Assembly: GCF_036013645.1 (NCBI RefSeq)
Contig: NZ_CP107869.1
Span: 10,106,001 to 10,170,000 of the forward strand
Origin: Streptomyces sp. NBC_00490
GTDB taxonomy: Bacteria; Actinomycetota; Actinomycetes; Streptomycetales; Streptomycetaceae
DNA: 64,000 bases
Direction: 5' to 3'
Shown here in pieces: positions 8,420-15,937 of the stretch (its first letter is position 1; the number at the start of each line of letters is the position of its first letter). The notes beneath the pieces were generated by a model. That model saw nothing but the letters and a program-made list of their open reading frames with translations, had not been told where the DNA came from and searched no databases. A program made the position numbers and the translations under genes.

Positions 8420-8491
8420 ATGGCGTCGGAGGACCTGTGGGAGCAGTTTCAACGGGAAGTTCCGCCGCCTGACCGAGCGTTGAGGCCTGGC
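8420..8491 (+). pseudogene. Possible N-terminal scrap of an IS5-type transposase
   Basis: MASEDLWEQFQREVPPPDRA resembles the opening of IS5-group transposases (DLW/EL..F..VPP). The expected glycine/arginine-rich continuation is lost after about 24 codons. No inverted repeat is apparent. Weak evidence. Confidence 0.25.
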
Positions 8492-8628
8492 GAGATCACC
8501 AGCGCCCGCCCTCTGACCTCGTGTCCTTCGGACGACGGCCGGATGCGTGCGGCGCCTTCGGCACGCATTCGGCACAGGGCGGCGACGCGGGTCGGCTGAA
8601 GGCACACGCCCGGGGTATCCGCCTGAAC

Positions 8629-8742
8629 ATGCTTGCTCTGATTGCCTACCGCTCGTATCACGGCGCAACAACCGTGTGGGCCTTCGTCGTTGCCATCCTC
8701 ATCGTGTTGGTGGCCGGTTGGTACATCCGACGCCGAAGGTAG
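8629..8742 (+). CDS. Possible 37-residue single-pass membrane peptide
   Basis: From ATG 8629 the frame gives a short polar start, one hydrophobic helix (TTVWAFVVAILIVLVAGWYI) and an RRRR tail, an N-out or stop-transfer pattern. There is no strong ribosome site and the frame stays open upstream to 8521. It could be a real small protein or the end of a lost gene. No family recognised. Confidence 0.3.
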   Translation: MLALIAYRSYHGATTVWAFVVAILIVLVAGWYIRRRR

Positions 8743-8971
8743 GTGCAACACGACAGCCACGGGGTCGGCACAAGGACCTGCGGACTGTGCGCCGCCGCAG
8801 GCGACGAGGTGATGGCTGGCCGGAATCCGAACGGGGTGTCCGGGGCAGACCTCCCGCTGACGCGTGCTGTGGTGTCCACGATGACGGACCTTCCTTTTCG
8901 AAAGGTTGGCGGCCTGAACGTCATCGTGAGCGACATTGCTTCGCTGGGGACCCGGCGCGCGGGCCATCGTC

Positions 8972-9115
8972 GGAGCATGGCCGAAGAAGGGTGTGGGCCA
9001 CTACTTCGACGTCATTAACATCGATGCGAGGTCGTCGTCCTCGACTTCCACTCGGGTACGGCCAATCCGGCCCACAAGAAGTACCGCCACTACCACGTAG
9101 TGAGGACCAACAGAC
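8972..9115 (+). pseudogene. Frameshifted C-terminal tail of a toxin-like protein
   Basis: One frame reads AWPKKGVGHYFDVINID (about 8975-9025). The text then continues in the next frame as EVVVLDFHSGTANPAHKKYR with RHYHVV (about 9029-9100). Joined by a one-base shift, these look like the end of a single domain. Its position directly upstream of an Imm35/YrhB-like immunity gene and its histidine-rich end suggest the C-terminal toxin domain of a polymorphic toxin; the toxin class is not recognised. The rest of the gene is absent. Confidence 0.45.
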
Positions 9116-9397
9116 ATGCTCACCCCGGAAGAAGCCGGACGCAGGGCCCGGGCGTTCCTCGTGGAGGAGAGCAGAACATGGGGCATGTCCTCCAACGTGA
9201 GGATCATCCCCGAGTACTGCTTCACGGATGGGAACCGGTTCATCGCTCCCTACGACCATGTCGAGTACCTCGATCACGGACGTGAGGACATGCAACTCGG
9301 CGGGAACCTGCCCGTAGCTGTCGACCTGAGCACGGGAGCTTGTTCCTTCATCACCTGGGAAGAGGCAGAGGACGTGATGGAACGCGATCTGCTCTGA
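9116..9397 (+). CDS. Imm35/YrhB-domain immunity protein
   Basis: The 93-residue protein starts MLTPEEAGRRARAFLVEE and ends with GNLPVAVDLSTGACSFITWE, EAEDVMERDLL. This matches the YrhB/Imm35 fold: an N-terminal helix, a curved sheet, and a G-x-P-x-x-V-x-x-x-T-G motif in the last third. Imm35 proteins neutralise toxins of polymorphic or contact-dependent systems in the cytoplasm. ATG 9116 is served by GAGGA at 9102-9106. A frameshifted toxin-like tail lies immediately upstream, so this looks like an orphan immunity gene. Assignment rests on motif recognition. Confidence 0.7.
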   Translation: MLTPEEAGRRARAFLVEESRTWGMSSNVRIIPEYCFTDGNRFIAPYDHVEYLDHGREDMQLGGNLPVAVDLSTGACSFITWEEAEDVMERDLL

Positions 9398-9889
9398 CCT
9401 TTGCCCAGCAGATCGCTCCTGGTGGAGTCGTGGATTGGTGTGGCTCGACGACCTCGTGAGTGCCGTGCATCACCCGACAACACCCCGAAGGGCTCAGCGA
9501 CCGGTCTCAGGAGGCACCGAGCCGTCGCCAGGCGATCGGACAACGGTCGCGGTCCGTGACGAGGCGGCCGTCCTCATCGCAGCCACCAACGAACGGATGA
9601 GGCCGGGGTCTTCAGGAACCGTAGGGGCCGCCACGGACGTACAAGCTCCGGTGCGCTCGTGGGCGGTCACCGCGCTCGTGCGCGGCGTTGGATCGGTCGG
9701 CAGGTGCTGTCCGTTGGGCCAGCCCCCAGCGTCTCCAGGCCGGCCAAACTCCCCCTCTGGGCTGTGACCGCCCTACAGGAAGCTCCGAAGGCACCTCTGA
9801 CCTCGCAGATGACGCAGCCCTCTGGCCCTAGCTTGCCGCTCCTCGTGCGCACTGCCGTTTTGCTAAGCAGGTGGGCTGGGAGGCCTGAC
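9398..9889. other. Intergenic stretch, no gene seen
   Basis: No convincing coding frame. GGGAGG at 9878-9883 is the ribosome site of the next gene. Confidence 0.4.
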
Positions 9890-10228
9890 ATGCTTCGGGT
9901 CATGGAGTCCCGGAAGAGTCCCGAGAAGAGCCCGCTACGCCTGGCTGACGTCTTCCCTGATCTTGTTGGCGAGATAGCGGCCCTGCTGCGGGACTCACAT
10001 CCGGGAGACCCGATCGCGGACTCTATTTCGAGCCTTCCCTTTCACGGGATCTGCCGCAACTACGTGCTGACGGCTCCGGAGGGGACCCCAACGCCGTGGG
10101 TCATCGGGATGGAGCGTGAAGAGGAGACGGTGTTGCTGCTGGGCGTTGATCTGTCTCGGTCTGCAGTCACGTGGGTTGATGTAGTGGACGGGCGAGATCC
10201 GTCTGCTGCATTGCCGCGTCAGTCCTGA
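9890..10228 (+). CDS. Hypothetical protein, 112 residues
   Basis: ATG 9890 lies six bases after GGGAGG; ATG 9902 (MESRKSPEKS) is an alternative. The product is soluble: LADVFPDLVGEIAALLRDS, ICRNYVLTAPEG, TPTPWVIGMEREEETVLLLG. The spacing of small strands resembles compact immunity or SUKH-like proteins, but no diagnostic motif is visible and I do not assign a family. It has no operon partner. Confidence 0.55.
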   Translation: MLRVMESRKSPEKSPLRLADVFPDLVGEIAALLRDSHPGDPIADSISSLPFHGICRNYVLTAPEGTPTPWVIGMEREEETVLLLGVDLSRSAVTWVDVVDGRDPSAALPRQS

Positions 10229-10460
10229 CTGACGCGTATCGCACGGTCGCATCTGGGGAAGGGACCGACTGGCCGCGGTCGGGCCAGCAGCACCGAACAG
10301 AGTGGCGCCAGGAAGTACAGCTCATCTCTCATCCGGGGCTGCAGCGAGCCTGGTGTGAGCCCCGATCGCTGGGTCAACCAGGGCATCGTCTGCGACAAGT
10401 ACCGCGATTTCCGCATCGCCAACAGGGACGAACGCCCGGCTATCCCGTGAGGTCCAGACG
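10229..10460. other. Short intergenic stretch with a possible gene scrap
   Basis: The plus-strand frame ending at TGA 10448-10450 reads DRWVNQGIVCDKYRDFRIAN over about 30 codons. It could be the tail of a lost gene. Nothing else is visible. Confidence 0.3.
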
Positions 10461-10883
10461 TCACCCCCAACAGCGTCGTGCCCACCAGCCTTCGTCGGGT
10501 GAGGCAGTCGGGTCTGGCCAACTACTGGCGGCAAAGCGCTCATCGAGCGGTTCGACCATGTCTCGCAGTTCTCGGGCAGCTCGCGGGGGTAGAGCGTGGA
10601 GGGCGAGTTCGAGGATTGCGCGTTCATCGGTCGAGTAGGAGGGATGACAGAGCGGGCAGCCGCAACCACCGGAAAGGGCAAGTCTCGGATGATGCGCTAT
10701 CCGTGACCATTGTCGAAGGGCTTCAGCTACTGCTCCTGGCCACAGACGGTCTCGTTCAAGACGCGCGGCTGCGGCTGCGAGCTTGCCGGAACCGCGTGCG
10801 AACCCGGGCTTTGACGCTCCATGCGACTGCTGCCGGGAGAAACGGCTGGCGGTGGGGAGCTGTGACGGCCGTCTACGCGGCAT
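10461..10883 (-). CDS. Hypothetical protein with CGCPLC motif
   Basis: The minus-strand frame from ATG 10883 gives 140 residues. The C-terminal two-thirds look well conserved: LWPGAVAEALRQWSRIAHHP, then SGGCGCPLC, then YSTDERAILELALHALPPRA and ARELRDMVEPLDERF. I recognise this pattern from Streptomyces hypothetical proteins of unknown role. The cysteine cluster may bind a metal. The N-terminal 40 residues are low-complexity and a start further upstream (10988) is also open, so the true start is unclear and the gene may be truncated. Confidence 0.55.
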   Translation of the reverse strand: MPRRRPSQLPTASRFSRQQSHGASKPGFARGSGKLAAAAARLERDRLWPGAVAEALRQWSRIAHHPRLALSGGCGCPLCHPSYSTDERAILELALHALPPRAARELRDMVEPLDERFAASSWPDPTASPDEGWWARRCWG

Positions 10884-11367
10884 CGTCCTTTCTGAATGGC
10901 TGCATCGGCACAGCATGCCAGAGCCGTCCTCCGCACCGCACCACCGGATCGTCGAGCTCAGGCAGAACCTGTGGAACTTCGGCAGCACCTCGCACGGGTT
11001 CGCTGGAACATGTCGTTTTGCAGTTCGGCGCCTCGGCGCTGGCCGCCTGCATTGCCGCGAGGTACCGGTCGATCAGGCGTGGGCGGAACGCGCCTCCGCC
11101 GGGAAAGGGGGAAGGAGACTTGGCCGGCGCGGACTTGCTGCTGCAGGGTGGCGAATCCCGGGCCGTTGTCCGGGCCGACGATCCTGGGCTCGGGCGCTGT
11201 GCAGGTGTCGGCGTGCCGGGTCAAGTCGGCTCCATGATCTGACCGTAGGTGGCCGTCACGTCGCTCCCGTGAGGAGCCCGGCGGGCTATGGGGCGAGAAA
11301 GTCTGGCCGGCGGGGCAGTCGATCCTGCTTCCGCGCCCGTCTTTACAGGGGAACGAGGGAGGGCGCA
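10884..11367. other. Upstream region of the sigma-factor gene
   Basis: No supported gene. GAGGGAGGG at 11354-11362 is the ribosome site for the sigma gene. No promoter can be assigned with confidence. Confidence 0.4.
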
Positions 11368-11916
11368 TTGAACGCCGACGAGGAACGCCAGTTCCGCGAG
11401 TTCGTGGCGGCACGGTCGAGATCGCTGCTGCACACGGCTTACCTGCTCACCGGGGACTGGGAGCAGGGCCGGGACCTGCTGCAGACCGCGCTTGCGGCCA
11501 CCGCTCGGCGCTGGTCGAAGCTGCGCGACCGGGAGCAGCCGGAGATTTATGTGCGCCGGGCGCTTTACAACGCCCAGGTGGACCGCTTCCGGCTGCGCAG
11601 CTGGGGACGGGAGACGGTCACCGACACCGTGCCGGACCAGCCGTCCGCGCAGGGCGTCGACTGGGCCGACACCGTGGTCCAGCGGCAGGACATCATGGCC
11701 GCGCTGCGGCGGCTGCCCAAGCGCCAGCGTGCGGTGGTCGTGCTGCGCTACTTCGAGGACCGACCGGACGCGGAGATCGCCGCGATTTTGGGTGTCGCCC
11801 AGGGGACGGTCCGCAGCCAGACCCACAAGGCCCTGGTTTCTCTCCGTACCGCCTTGGCCGAGGCGGGGCAGTCGGCCACATCCTCCACCGCCTCCGGAAG
11901 GGGCGTCGTCGCATGA
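11368..11916 (+). CDS. SigE-family RNA polymerase ECF sigma factor
   Basis: A 182-residue ECF-type sigma factor. Region 2 spans about residues 10-80 (FREFVAARSRSLLHTAYLLT, GRDLLQTALAATARRW, YVRRALYNAQVDRFR). Region 4 spans about 115-165 (ALRRLPKRQRAVVVLRYFED, AEIAAILGVAQGTVRSQTHK), with a clear helix-turn-helix for -35 recognition. The start is TTG 11368 behind GAGGGAGGG. The stop overlaps the next ATG in ATGA, so the downstream membrane protein is co-translated and is likely its regulator. The stimulus cannot be told. Confidence 0.88.
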   Translation: MNADEERQFREFVAARSRSLLHTAYLLTGDWEQGRDLLQTALAATARRWSKLRDREQPEIYVRRALYNAQVDRFRLRSWGRETVTDTVPDQPSAQGVDWADTVVQRQDIMAALRRLPKRQRAVVVLRYFEDRPDAEIAAILGVAQGTVRSQTHKALVSLRTALAEAGQSATSSTASGRGVVA

Positions 11917-12629
11917 ACGACTCGACCGAACACCTGCTGCACGAAACGTCGTTGCACGACGCCCTGCACGCCCAGGTCCGGGGGAGCGGCGGGGATGCCG
12001 CCGGCGCCCATCTGGTCGGCCTGGCCGACGGCGCGTTGCGGATCGCCCGGCGGCGCCAGCGGCTGGCCCGTGCCGGTGTCGGCATCGCCGCCGCCGTCGC
12101 GGTCGCCACCGCCGGGGTGGCCGTCGCGGACGGCCTGACCCGGCGCGCCCACGGGGGCCAGCCTGCCGCGGGGGGCGTCACCACGAACACCGCGAAGGCC
12201 GCCCTGATCTCCTTTCTGCCGGTCACCTCGTCCAACGAGCACGCCTGCGCCCCGGGCAGCGGCGGCTACCCCGTGCCCGCGAGCGCGACCCACCCGGAGT
12301 TCTGCGTCCAGGCCGACCGAGCCACCGGCATGACCGACGTCCAGGTCGCCTCCGCGAAGGCCGACAAGAGCGGTGCCGACGGCACCTGGCGCATCGAGGT
12401 GACCCTCGACTCCGCGGACCGGACCCGTTTCGCCGCCCTGACCGGCTCCATCGCGTCGGCCCCGGTCCCACGCAACGAAATCGCCATCGTCATCGACGGC
12501 AAGCTCTGGGGCACCCCTTCTGTGACGTCGTCGATCACTGGCGGCCGTATCGAGATCGTCGGACCCTACGTCGGAGACCTCACCGGCACCACCGCCCGCG
12601 ACCTTGCCCACCGGCTGGACCCGAACTGA
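11913..12629 (+). CDS. Membrane protein coupled to the sigma factor, SecD-head-like domain
   Basis: A 238-residue protein. An N-terminal cytoplasmic part (about 1-50) ends in an RRRQR stretch, then one membrane helix follows (AGVGIAAAVAVATAGVAVA, about 52-70). The extracellular part contains DRTRFAALTGSIASAP and VPRNEIAIVIDGKLWGTPSV, which resembles the P1-head domain of SecD as found in Streptomyces sigma-linked proteins. It overlaps the sigma gene by four bases. The topology is that of an anti-sigma factor with an outside sensor, but I see no zinc HxxxCxxC motif, so that role is inferred from position. Confidence 0.75.
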   Translation: MNDSTEHLLHETSLHDALHAQVRGSGGDAAGAHLVGLADGALRIARRRQRLARAGVGIAAAVAVATAGVAVADGLTRRAHGGQPAAGGVTTNTAKAALISFLPVTSSNEHACAPGSGGYPVPASATHPEFCVQADRATGMTDVQVASAKADKSGADGTWRIEVTLDSADRTRFAALTGSIASAPVPRNEIAIVIDGKLWGTPSVTSSITGGRIEIVGPYVGDLTGTTARDLAHRLDPN

Positions 12630-12684
12630 GCGCCGGTGCACGTCAACCTGGCCGAGGGAGACACACAAGTATCCGAACAAGCTC

Positions 12685-12909
12685 ATGGCCAGCTACCAGG
12701 CGGAGTTCAAGGCCGCCTGGCACAAGAGTGAGCCGGCCAAGAAGGCCGAGGCCGAGATCGGCAAGCTCCGGGAGGAGCTGGCGCGGGTCCGCAGGGAGAA
12801 GCGGCAGCTGACGGAGCCGGTGGGCACCTGCGCGGTCATGAACGAACAGCTGGCGAGGACTCGGGCCGAGGCCAAGGCCGAACGGGATGAGACCCTCACC
12901 GCGAGGGAC
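12685..12909 (+). pseudogene. Possible coiled-coil gene fragment
   Basis: From ATG 12685 about 75 codons look coding: YQAEFKAAWHKSEPAKKAEA and LREELARVRREKRQLTE form a charged coil resembling the accessory proteins found beside Streptomyces site-specific recombinases. After about 12910 the frame becomes low-complexity. No ribosome site is evident. Probably a remnant. Confidence 0.3.
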
Positions 12910-13168
12910 ACCGGCCTGGGCGTCACCGCCCTGCCCACCATCCCGCCGCAGCAGCGGGCTGCCCCTTCGGTCGGACGGACTCGGCGCCCGCTCCCGCCGC
13001 GGGGGCGGGGGCGGCGGAAGCGGGCCGGTGGTGCGGTACGGGGTCCCTCCGAAGGCGTGGGATGGGCGGTACGCGTGGCGAGTGAGGAGGCGACTTCTCT
13101 AGGCTGCGGCGGCATGAAGGGGCGGCGTCCGGCGACCCCCTCACGAAGACAGGTGCGGGTGAGCGCGG

Positions 13169-13495
13169 GTGGAGCCCTACAGCAGGCACGGCAAGTTGGT
13201 GCGGGACCGGATTCCGCAGATCATCCGGGCGGACGGGGCCGAGCCGGTCACCTACACCGCGGGCCCGGAGGAATATCGCGGCCGGTTGCGGGACAAGCTC
13301 GGCGAGGAGGTCGCCGAGTTCCTTGAGGCGGATGAGGACGCGGCGCTGGAGGAGCTCGCGGACGTGCTGGAGGTCGTGCGCGCGCTTGCCGCGGACCTGG
13401 GGGTCGACGCGGATCAGCTGGAGAAGATGCGTGAGGCCAAGGCGGGGGAGCGGGGCGGCTTCGCCGACCGGATCGTCTGGACGGGCAACCGCTGA
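13169..13495 (+). CDS. MazG-like nucleotide pyrophosphohydrolase family protein
   Basis: A 108-residue all-helical protein. KLVRDRIPQIIRADG at residues 9-23 is the hallmark opening of the phosphoribosyl-ATP pyrophosphohydrolase-like/MazG superfamily. It is followed by the metal-binding helix pair KLGEEVAEFLEA and ALEELADVLEVVRALA, which holds the EExxE and ExxD acidic ligands. Relatives hydrolyse NTPs to NMP and pyrophosphate (house-cleaning); the substrate here is unknown. GTG 13169 is used. It stands alone between gene remnants. Confidence 0.82.
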   Translation: MEPYSRHGKLVRDRIPQIIRADGAEPVTYTAGPEEYRGRLRDKLGEEVAEFLEADEDAALEELADVLEVVRALAADLGVDADQLEKMREAKAGERGGFADRIVWTGNR

Positions 13496-13626
13496 CCCAG
13501 GCCATCGTCAGCGACGAGTCGGTCCACGACTTCGTGCACAACTGCGTATGCGGCTAGGGATGTTGGTTGGTACGCGGCTTCGTGCACCAGGATGCCGACG
13601 GCTGGGGACGTTGGGCGGTACGGGGT

Positions 13627-14062
13627 TTACGTCCGGGGCTTGGTCAGAACGGCATGGCAGATCCCGGGCAGCGGCAGCACGAAGGCACCGGCGGCGGGGG
13701 CGAGCCCGGCCCGGCGGGCGAGGGCCGTGATCTCGCCCGGGTCGATGCCGCGTTGGAAGGTTTCCTTGTTCTGGCTGGACCAGAAGCTGTGGTGGGCGAA
13801 GGGCGCCGCGTCGCCTGGATCCGCTGCCACGGGTCGGGCAGCACGTTGAGGACGAACATCGAGGTGACCAGGTCGAAGCCGGTCCGATCGGGGCGAGGCC
13901 AGCCGAAGTCGTCGTGAGGGTCGAACCCTTCGGCATGCAGGCCCGCCGAACGGTAGTGGGCGGCGCGGCCGCAGCCGTGTCCCGGACGCTGCGGGCGTCG
14001 CGGTGGTCGGTCAGGTGCTCGGCCACGGCCCGGGAGGCCGGAGAGGGGGCCTGGCGGCTCAT
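13627..14062 (-). pseudogene. Decayed SAM-dependent methyltransferase
   Basis: Read on the minus strand from ATG 14062 the frame begins MSRQAPSPASRAVAEHLTDH. It then shifts by one base into GCGRAAHYRSAGLHAEGFDP and FDLVTSMFVLNVLPDPWQRI, a class I methyltransferase with the GCG cofactor loop. After an internal deletion a third frame supplies FQRGIDPGEITALARRAGLA and the end CHAVLTKPRT, stop at 13627. Two frame disruptions and the missing middle make it non-functional. The VLNV-DP pattern resembles the methyltransferases described beside DNA phosphorothioation systems. Confidence 0.7.
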
Positions 14063-14545
14063 CGCGATCTTATGGCGCTGATACTCCCTTGGGGCCAGGG
14101 CGGCGAGCCCTGGCCGGCGAGCTCGCTCAGCGCGACCACTGACCACCCATGCCTTGAACCCGGCCTCGACCTTGGCATCCGCGCGCCGTCAGGCCGTGAA
14201 CTCCAGCTCCACCGGACCGAACTTGATCGTCAGATCCGCACCCGCACCCGCCGCGGCCGCCTCCAACAGCTCATTTGCGCACCACAGCGGCAGCCTTCGT
14301 CAGCTCGATCTCCACCCATGTCCCCCTACGTCACCAACGAGTAGCCCCGGCCCATGCGCCCGGCCCCCGTACAGCCCGATGGTCAGGCTGCTCACCGTAG
14401 GAGAAGACGCCTGACAGGCGCAGTCTTTTCCGAGTCAGCGCAGGACCGCGGAGCCTGCGGGGCGCGGATGTGCCATCGGGCACCCCGCCGTACGCCCTTG
14501 AGCGATACCGTTGCGGAGGACACCAGCTCGCATCCGGGAGGTCCC
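14063..14545. other. Intergenic stretch upstream of the toxin-antitoxin pair
   Basis: No convincing gene. GGGAGG at about 14536-14541 is the antitoxin ribosome site, and the promoter of the pair should lie within 14420-14530. Confidence 0.4.
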
Positions 14546-14779
14546 ATGAGTGACCAGTCGGCCCCCGCCGACCACGGCCGACAGCCGCTGGAGCCCGCGG
14601 CCGCCGACGCGCTGCGCGAGCAGGCGGCCCAAACCCGCGCCAGGGCCGACCAGTTCGCCGCGGTCCTCGAGGACATCGCCACCAACGGTCTCCCCGACCC
14701 CGAACAGTGCACCCCGTGGGAAGAGCTGCGTGAGCAGCACCTGGCTCGCCTCGCCAAGCAGAGGCCGGCCGTCGCCTGA
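14546..14779 (+). CDS. Antitoxin of a RelE/ParE-type pair
   Basis: A 77-residue acidic, helical protein (AAADALREQAAQTRARADQF, FAAVLEDIATNGLPDPE, WEELREQHLARLAKQR). Its stop TGA overlaps the next ATG, the usual coupling in type II toxin-antitoxin operons. I do not recognise a ribbon-helix-helix or Phd motif, so the DNA-binding type is open. Role is inferred from size, charge and the neighbouring RelE-like toxin. Confidence 0.68.
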   Translation: MSDQSAPADHGRQPLEPAAADALREQAAQTRARADQFAAVLEDIATNGLPDPEQCTPWEELREQHLARLAKQRPAVA

Positions 14780-15051
14780 TGCCCCCTCACTCCCGCGGTC
14801 GCCGCGCCCGGATCGCGTTCTCCGACGCGGCCGTCAAGCAGCTGGAAGCCATCACGTCCGAGGCGGAGCTGCACGCTCTGGACCGCGTCCTGGTCGTGCT
14901 CTCCGTCGACCCTGAGATCGGCGAACCCCTGTCCGGCTCGTCCGCCGGCCCGCGGCTGCGCGAGTACACCGACGACGTCGACCAGGTCCGCGTCCTGTAC
15001 TTCGTCACCACCCTGCGCACCGTGGTCGTCGTCGCCTACATCGAGGTCTGA
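14779..15051 (+). CDS. RelE/ParE-superfamily toxin
   Basis: A basic 90-residue protein: RIAFSDAAVKQLEAITSEAE begins the RelE helix pair, and the C-terminal sheet is LREYTDDVDQVRVLYFVTTL with the final VVVVAYIEV. This is the RelE/ParE fold, in which the conserved R-V-x-Y-x-V strand lines the active face. Such toxins cleave mRNA on the ribosome or poison gyrase. ATG 14779 overlaps the antitoxin stop. The 3' end shares a 20-bp identity with 19860-19879. Confidence 0.78.
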   Translation: MPPHSRGRRARIAFSDAAVKQLEAITSEAELHALDRVLVVLSVDPEIGEPLSGSSAGPRLREYTDDVDQVRVLYFVTTLRTVVVVAYIEV

Positions 15052-15140
15052 CCGGGCCGCGCACCACCACGGTGAGGCCGATGGAGTTCGTCTGGGGTTT
15101 GCTGAGGATCCGTGGTCGTGGAAGTCATCCCCGACGAGGT
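15039..15140 (+). repeat. Diverged ~100-bp repeat, copy 1
   Basis: It starts with CATCGAGGTCTGACCGGGCC (15039-15058), identical to 19860-19879. Both copies carry GCTGAGGATCC about 62-63 bases later (15101 and 19923), then a similar CCCCGACGA stretch. In this copy the first 13 bases are the end of the toxin gene. Confidence 0.55.
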
Positions 15141-15240
15141 CAAGCCGGATGCTTCCGCCGAAGAGGAGCGCGTGAAGCTCGCTGGGCTCGATGACGAGGA
15201 CCACGAACGTGAGGCCCGGATCGCTGGTGTCGTCGGCTGA
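15112..15240 (+). pseudogene. Short coding-like fragment
   Basis: From GTG 15112 a 42-codon frame reads VVVEVIPDEVKPDASAEEER and HEREARIAGVVG. The composition is coding-like and acidic, but there is no ribosome site. It lies inside a repeat shared with 19.9 kb, so it may be a scrap of a mobile gene. No family recognised. Confidence 0.25.
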
Positions 15241-15343
15241 AGCCTCGTCGGCAGGCACGCACCGTATTCCGGGCGACCCCCAATCATGGTGGTCCAGCGC
15301 TGCTGGACAGCGACGGCCAGTTCGTCCGAGGTGAGGAGTTGAC

Positions 15344-15802
15344 GTGCCGAGATTGATCAGGCGGCAGGAGGTGGCCGTTGCGGTCGACTACGGCGCCTGG
15401 GCCTTGCAGGACTGGGATGACACACAGGTCCCGGTCCGCTTCCCCGGCGGATTCGAACGAGGTGCCTTTCTCTCTGCTCGTCCGGGGCGCCTGGATTTCA
15501 CCAGTGCTGGGCACACGCATACCGCCGGCCTCACTGTGGAGGTTTGGGACGCTGAGCCTGACATCCCTGCTGGGGAGTGGGAGAAGACAGCCGAGGCCAG
15601 CATCCACTGCTCATCGGGCAAACTGCGTGCTCGAAGCATGGCCGGCGGGCCGATGCCCGGCAGCATCGAGTTGTCGGATAGACCGGGCACATGGTCAGTG
15701 CGCGTGGTGAGCGCGGGACGCAGTCGGGTCGCAGAACTCGCCGCGCGAGGTGTGCCGGAGGGAGTGGAGCAATACATCACGCAGTTCTGGCGGAAGGCGT
15801 AG
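15344..15802 (+). CDS. Hypothetical protein, 152 residues
   Basis: GTG 15344 lies behind GAGGTGAGGAG. The protein is beta-rich and soluble: VAVDYGAWALQDWDD, RLDFTSAGHTHTAGLTVEVW, EASIHCSSGKLRARSM, WSVRVVSAGRSRVAELAARG, ending YITQFWRKA. The strand pattern is consistent with a small beta-sandwich, as in several Streptomyces proteins of unknown role. No catalytic or metal motif is visible. Confidence 0.7.
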   Translation: MPRLIRRQEVAVAVDYGAWALQDWDDTQVPVRFPGGFERGAFLSARPGRLDFTSAGHTHTAGLTVEVWDAEPDIPAGEWEKTAEASIHCSSGKLRARSMAGGPMPGSIELSDRPGTWSVRVVSAGRSRVAELAARGVPEGVEQYITQFWRKA

Positions 15803-15937
15803 GGGGTGCGTTCCAGGTGCCTCGGCTGGAGCTGAGCTGCTGTCGGAGACGGCTTGTACTCTGCATTCATTCGACGTCACGGACACGAGCAAGCGGGCAC
15901 GGGGCGGGCGTCCAGGGGCGGGAGCGCGGGGATTTCG

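Larger units (their letters stand above)
8324..8971. other. Gene-poor stretch after the IS3 element
   Basis: Apart from the two weak candidates at 8420 and 8629, the interval shows no frame with convincing coding pattern on either strand. It is probably decayed sequence. Confidence 0.4.

Noticed and set aside
11492..12811. 439-codon plus-strand frame across the sigma/membrane pair
   Set aside because: Arg/Pro-rich throughout, and the sigma-factor and membrane-protein frames carry recognisable domains with start-stop coupling.
14160..14350. Possible short gene before the toxin-antitoxin pair
   Set aside because: Frames such as DLGIRAPSGRELQLHRTELD lack a start and ribosome site and match nothing recognisable.
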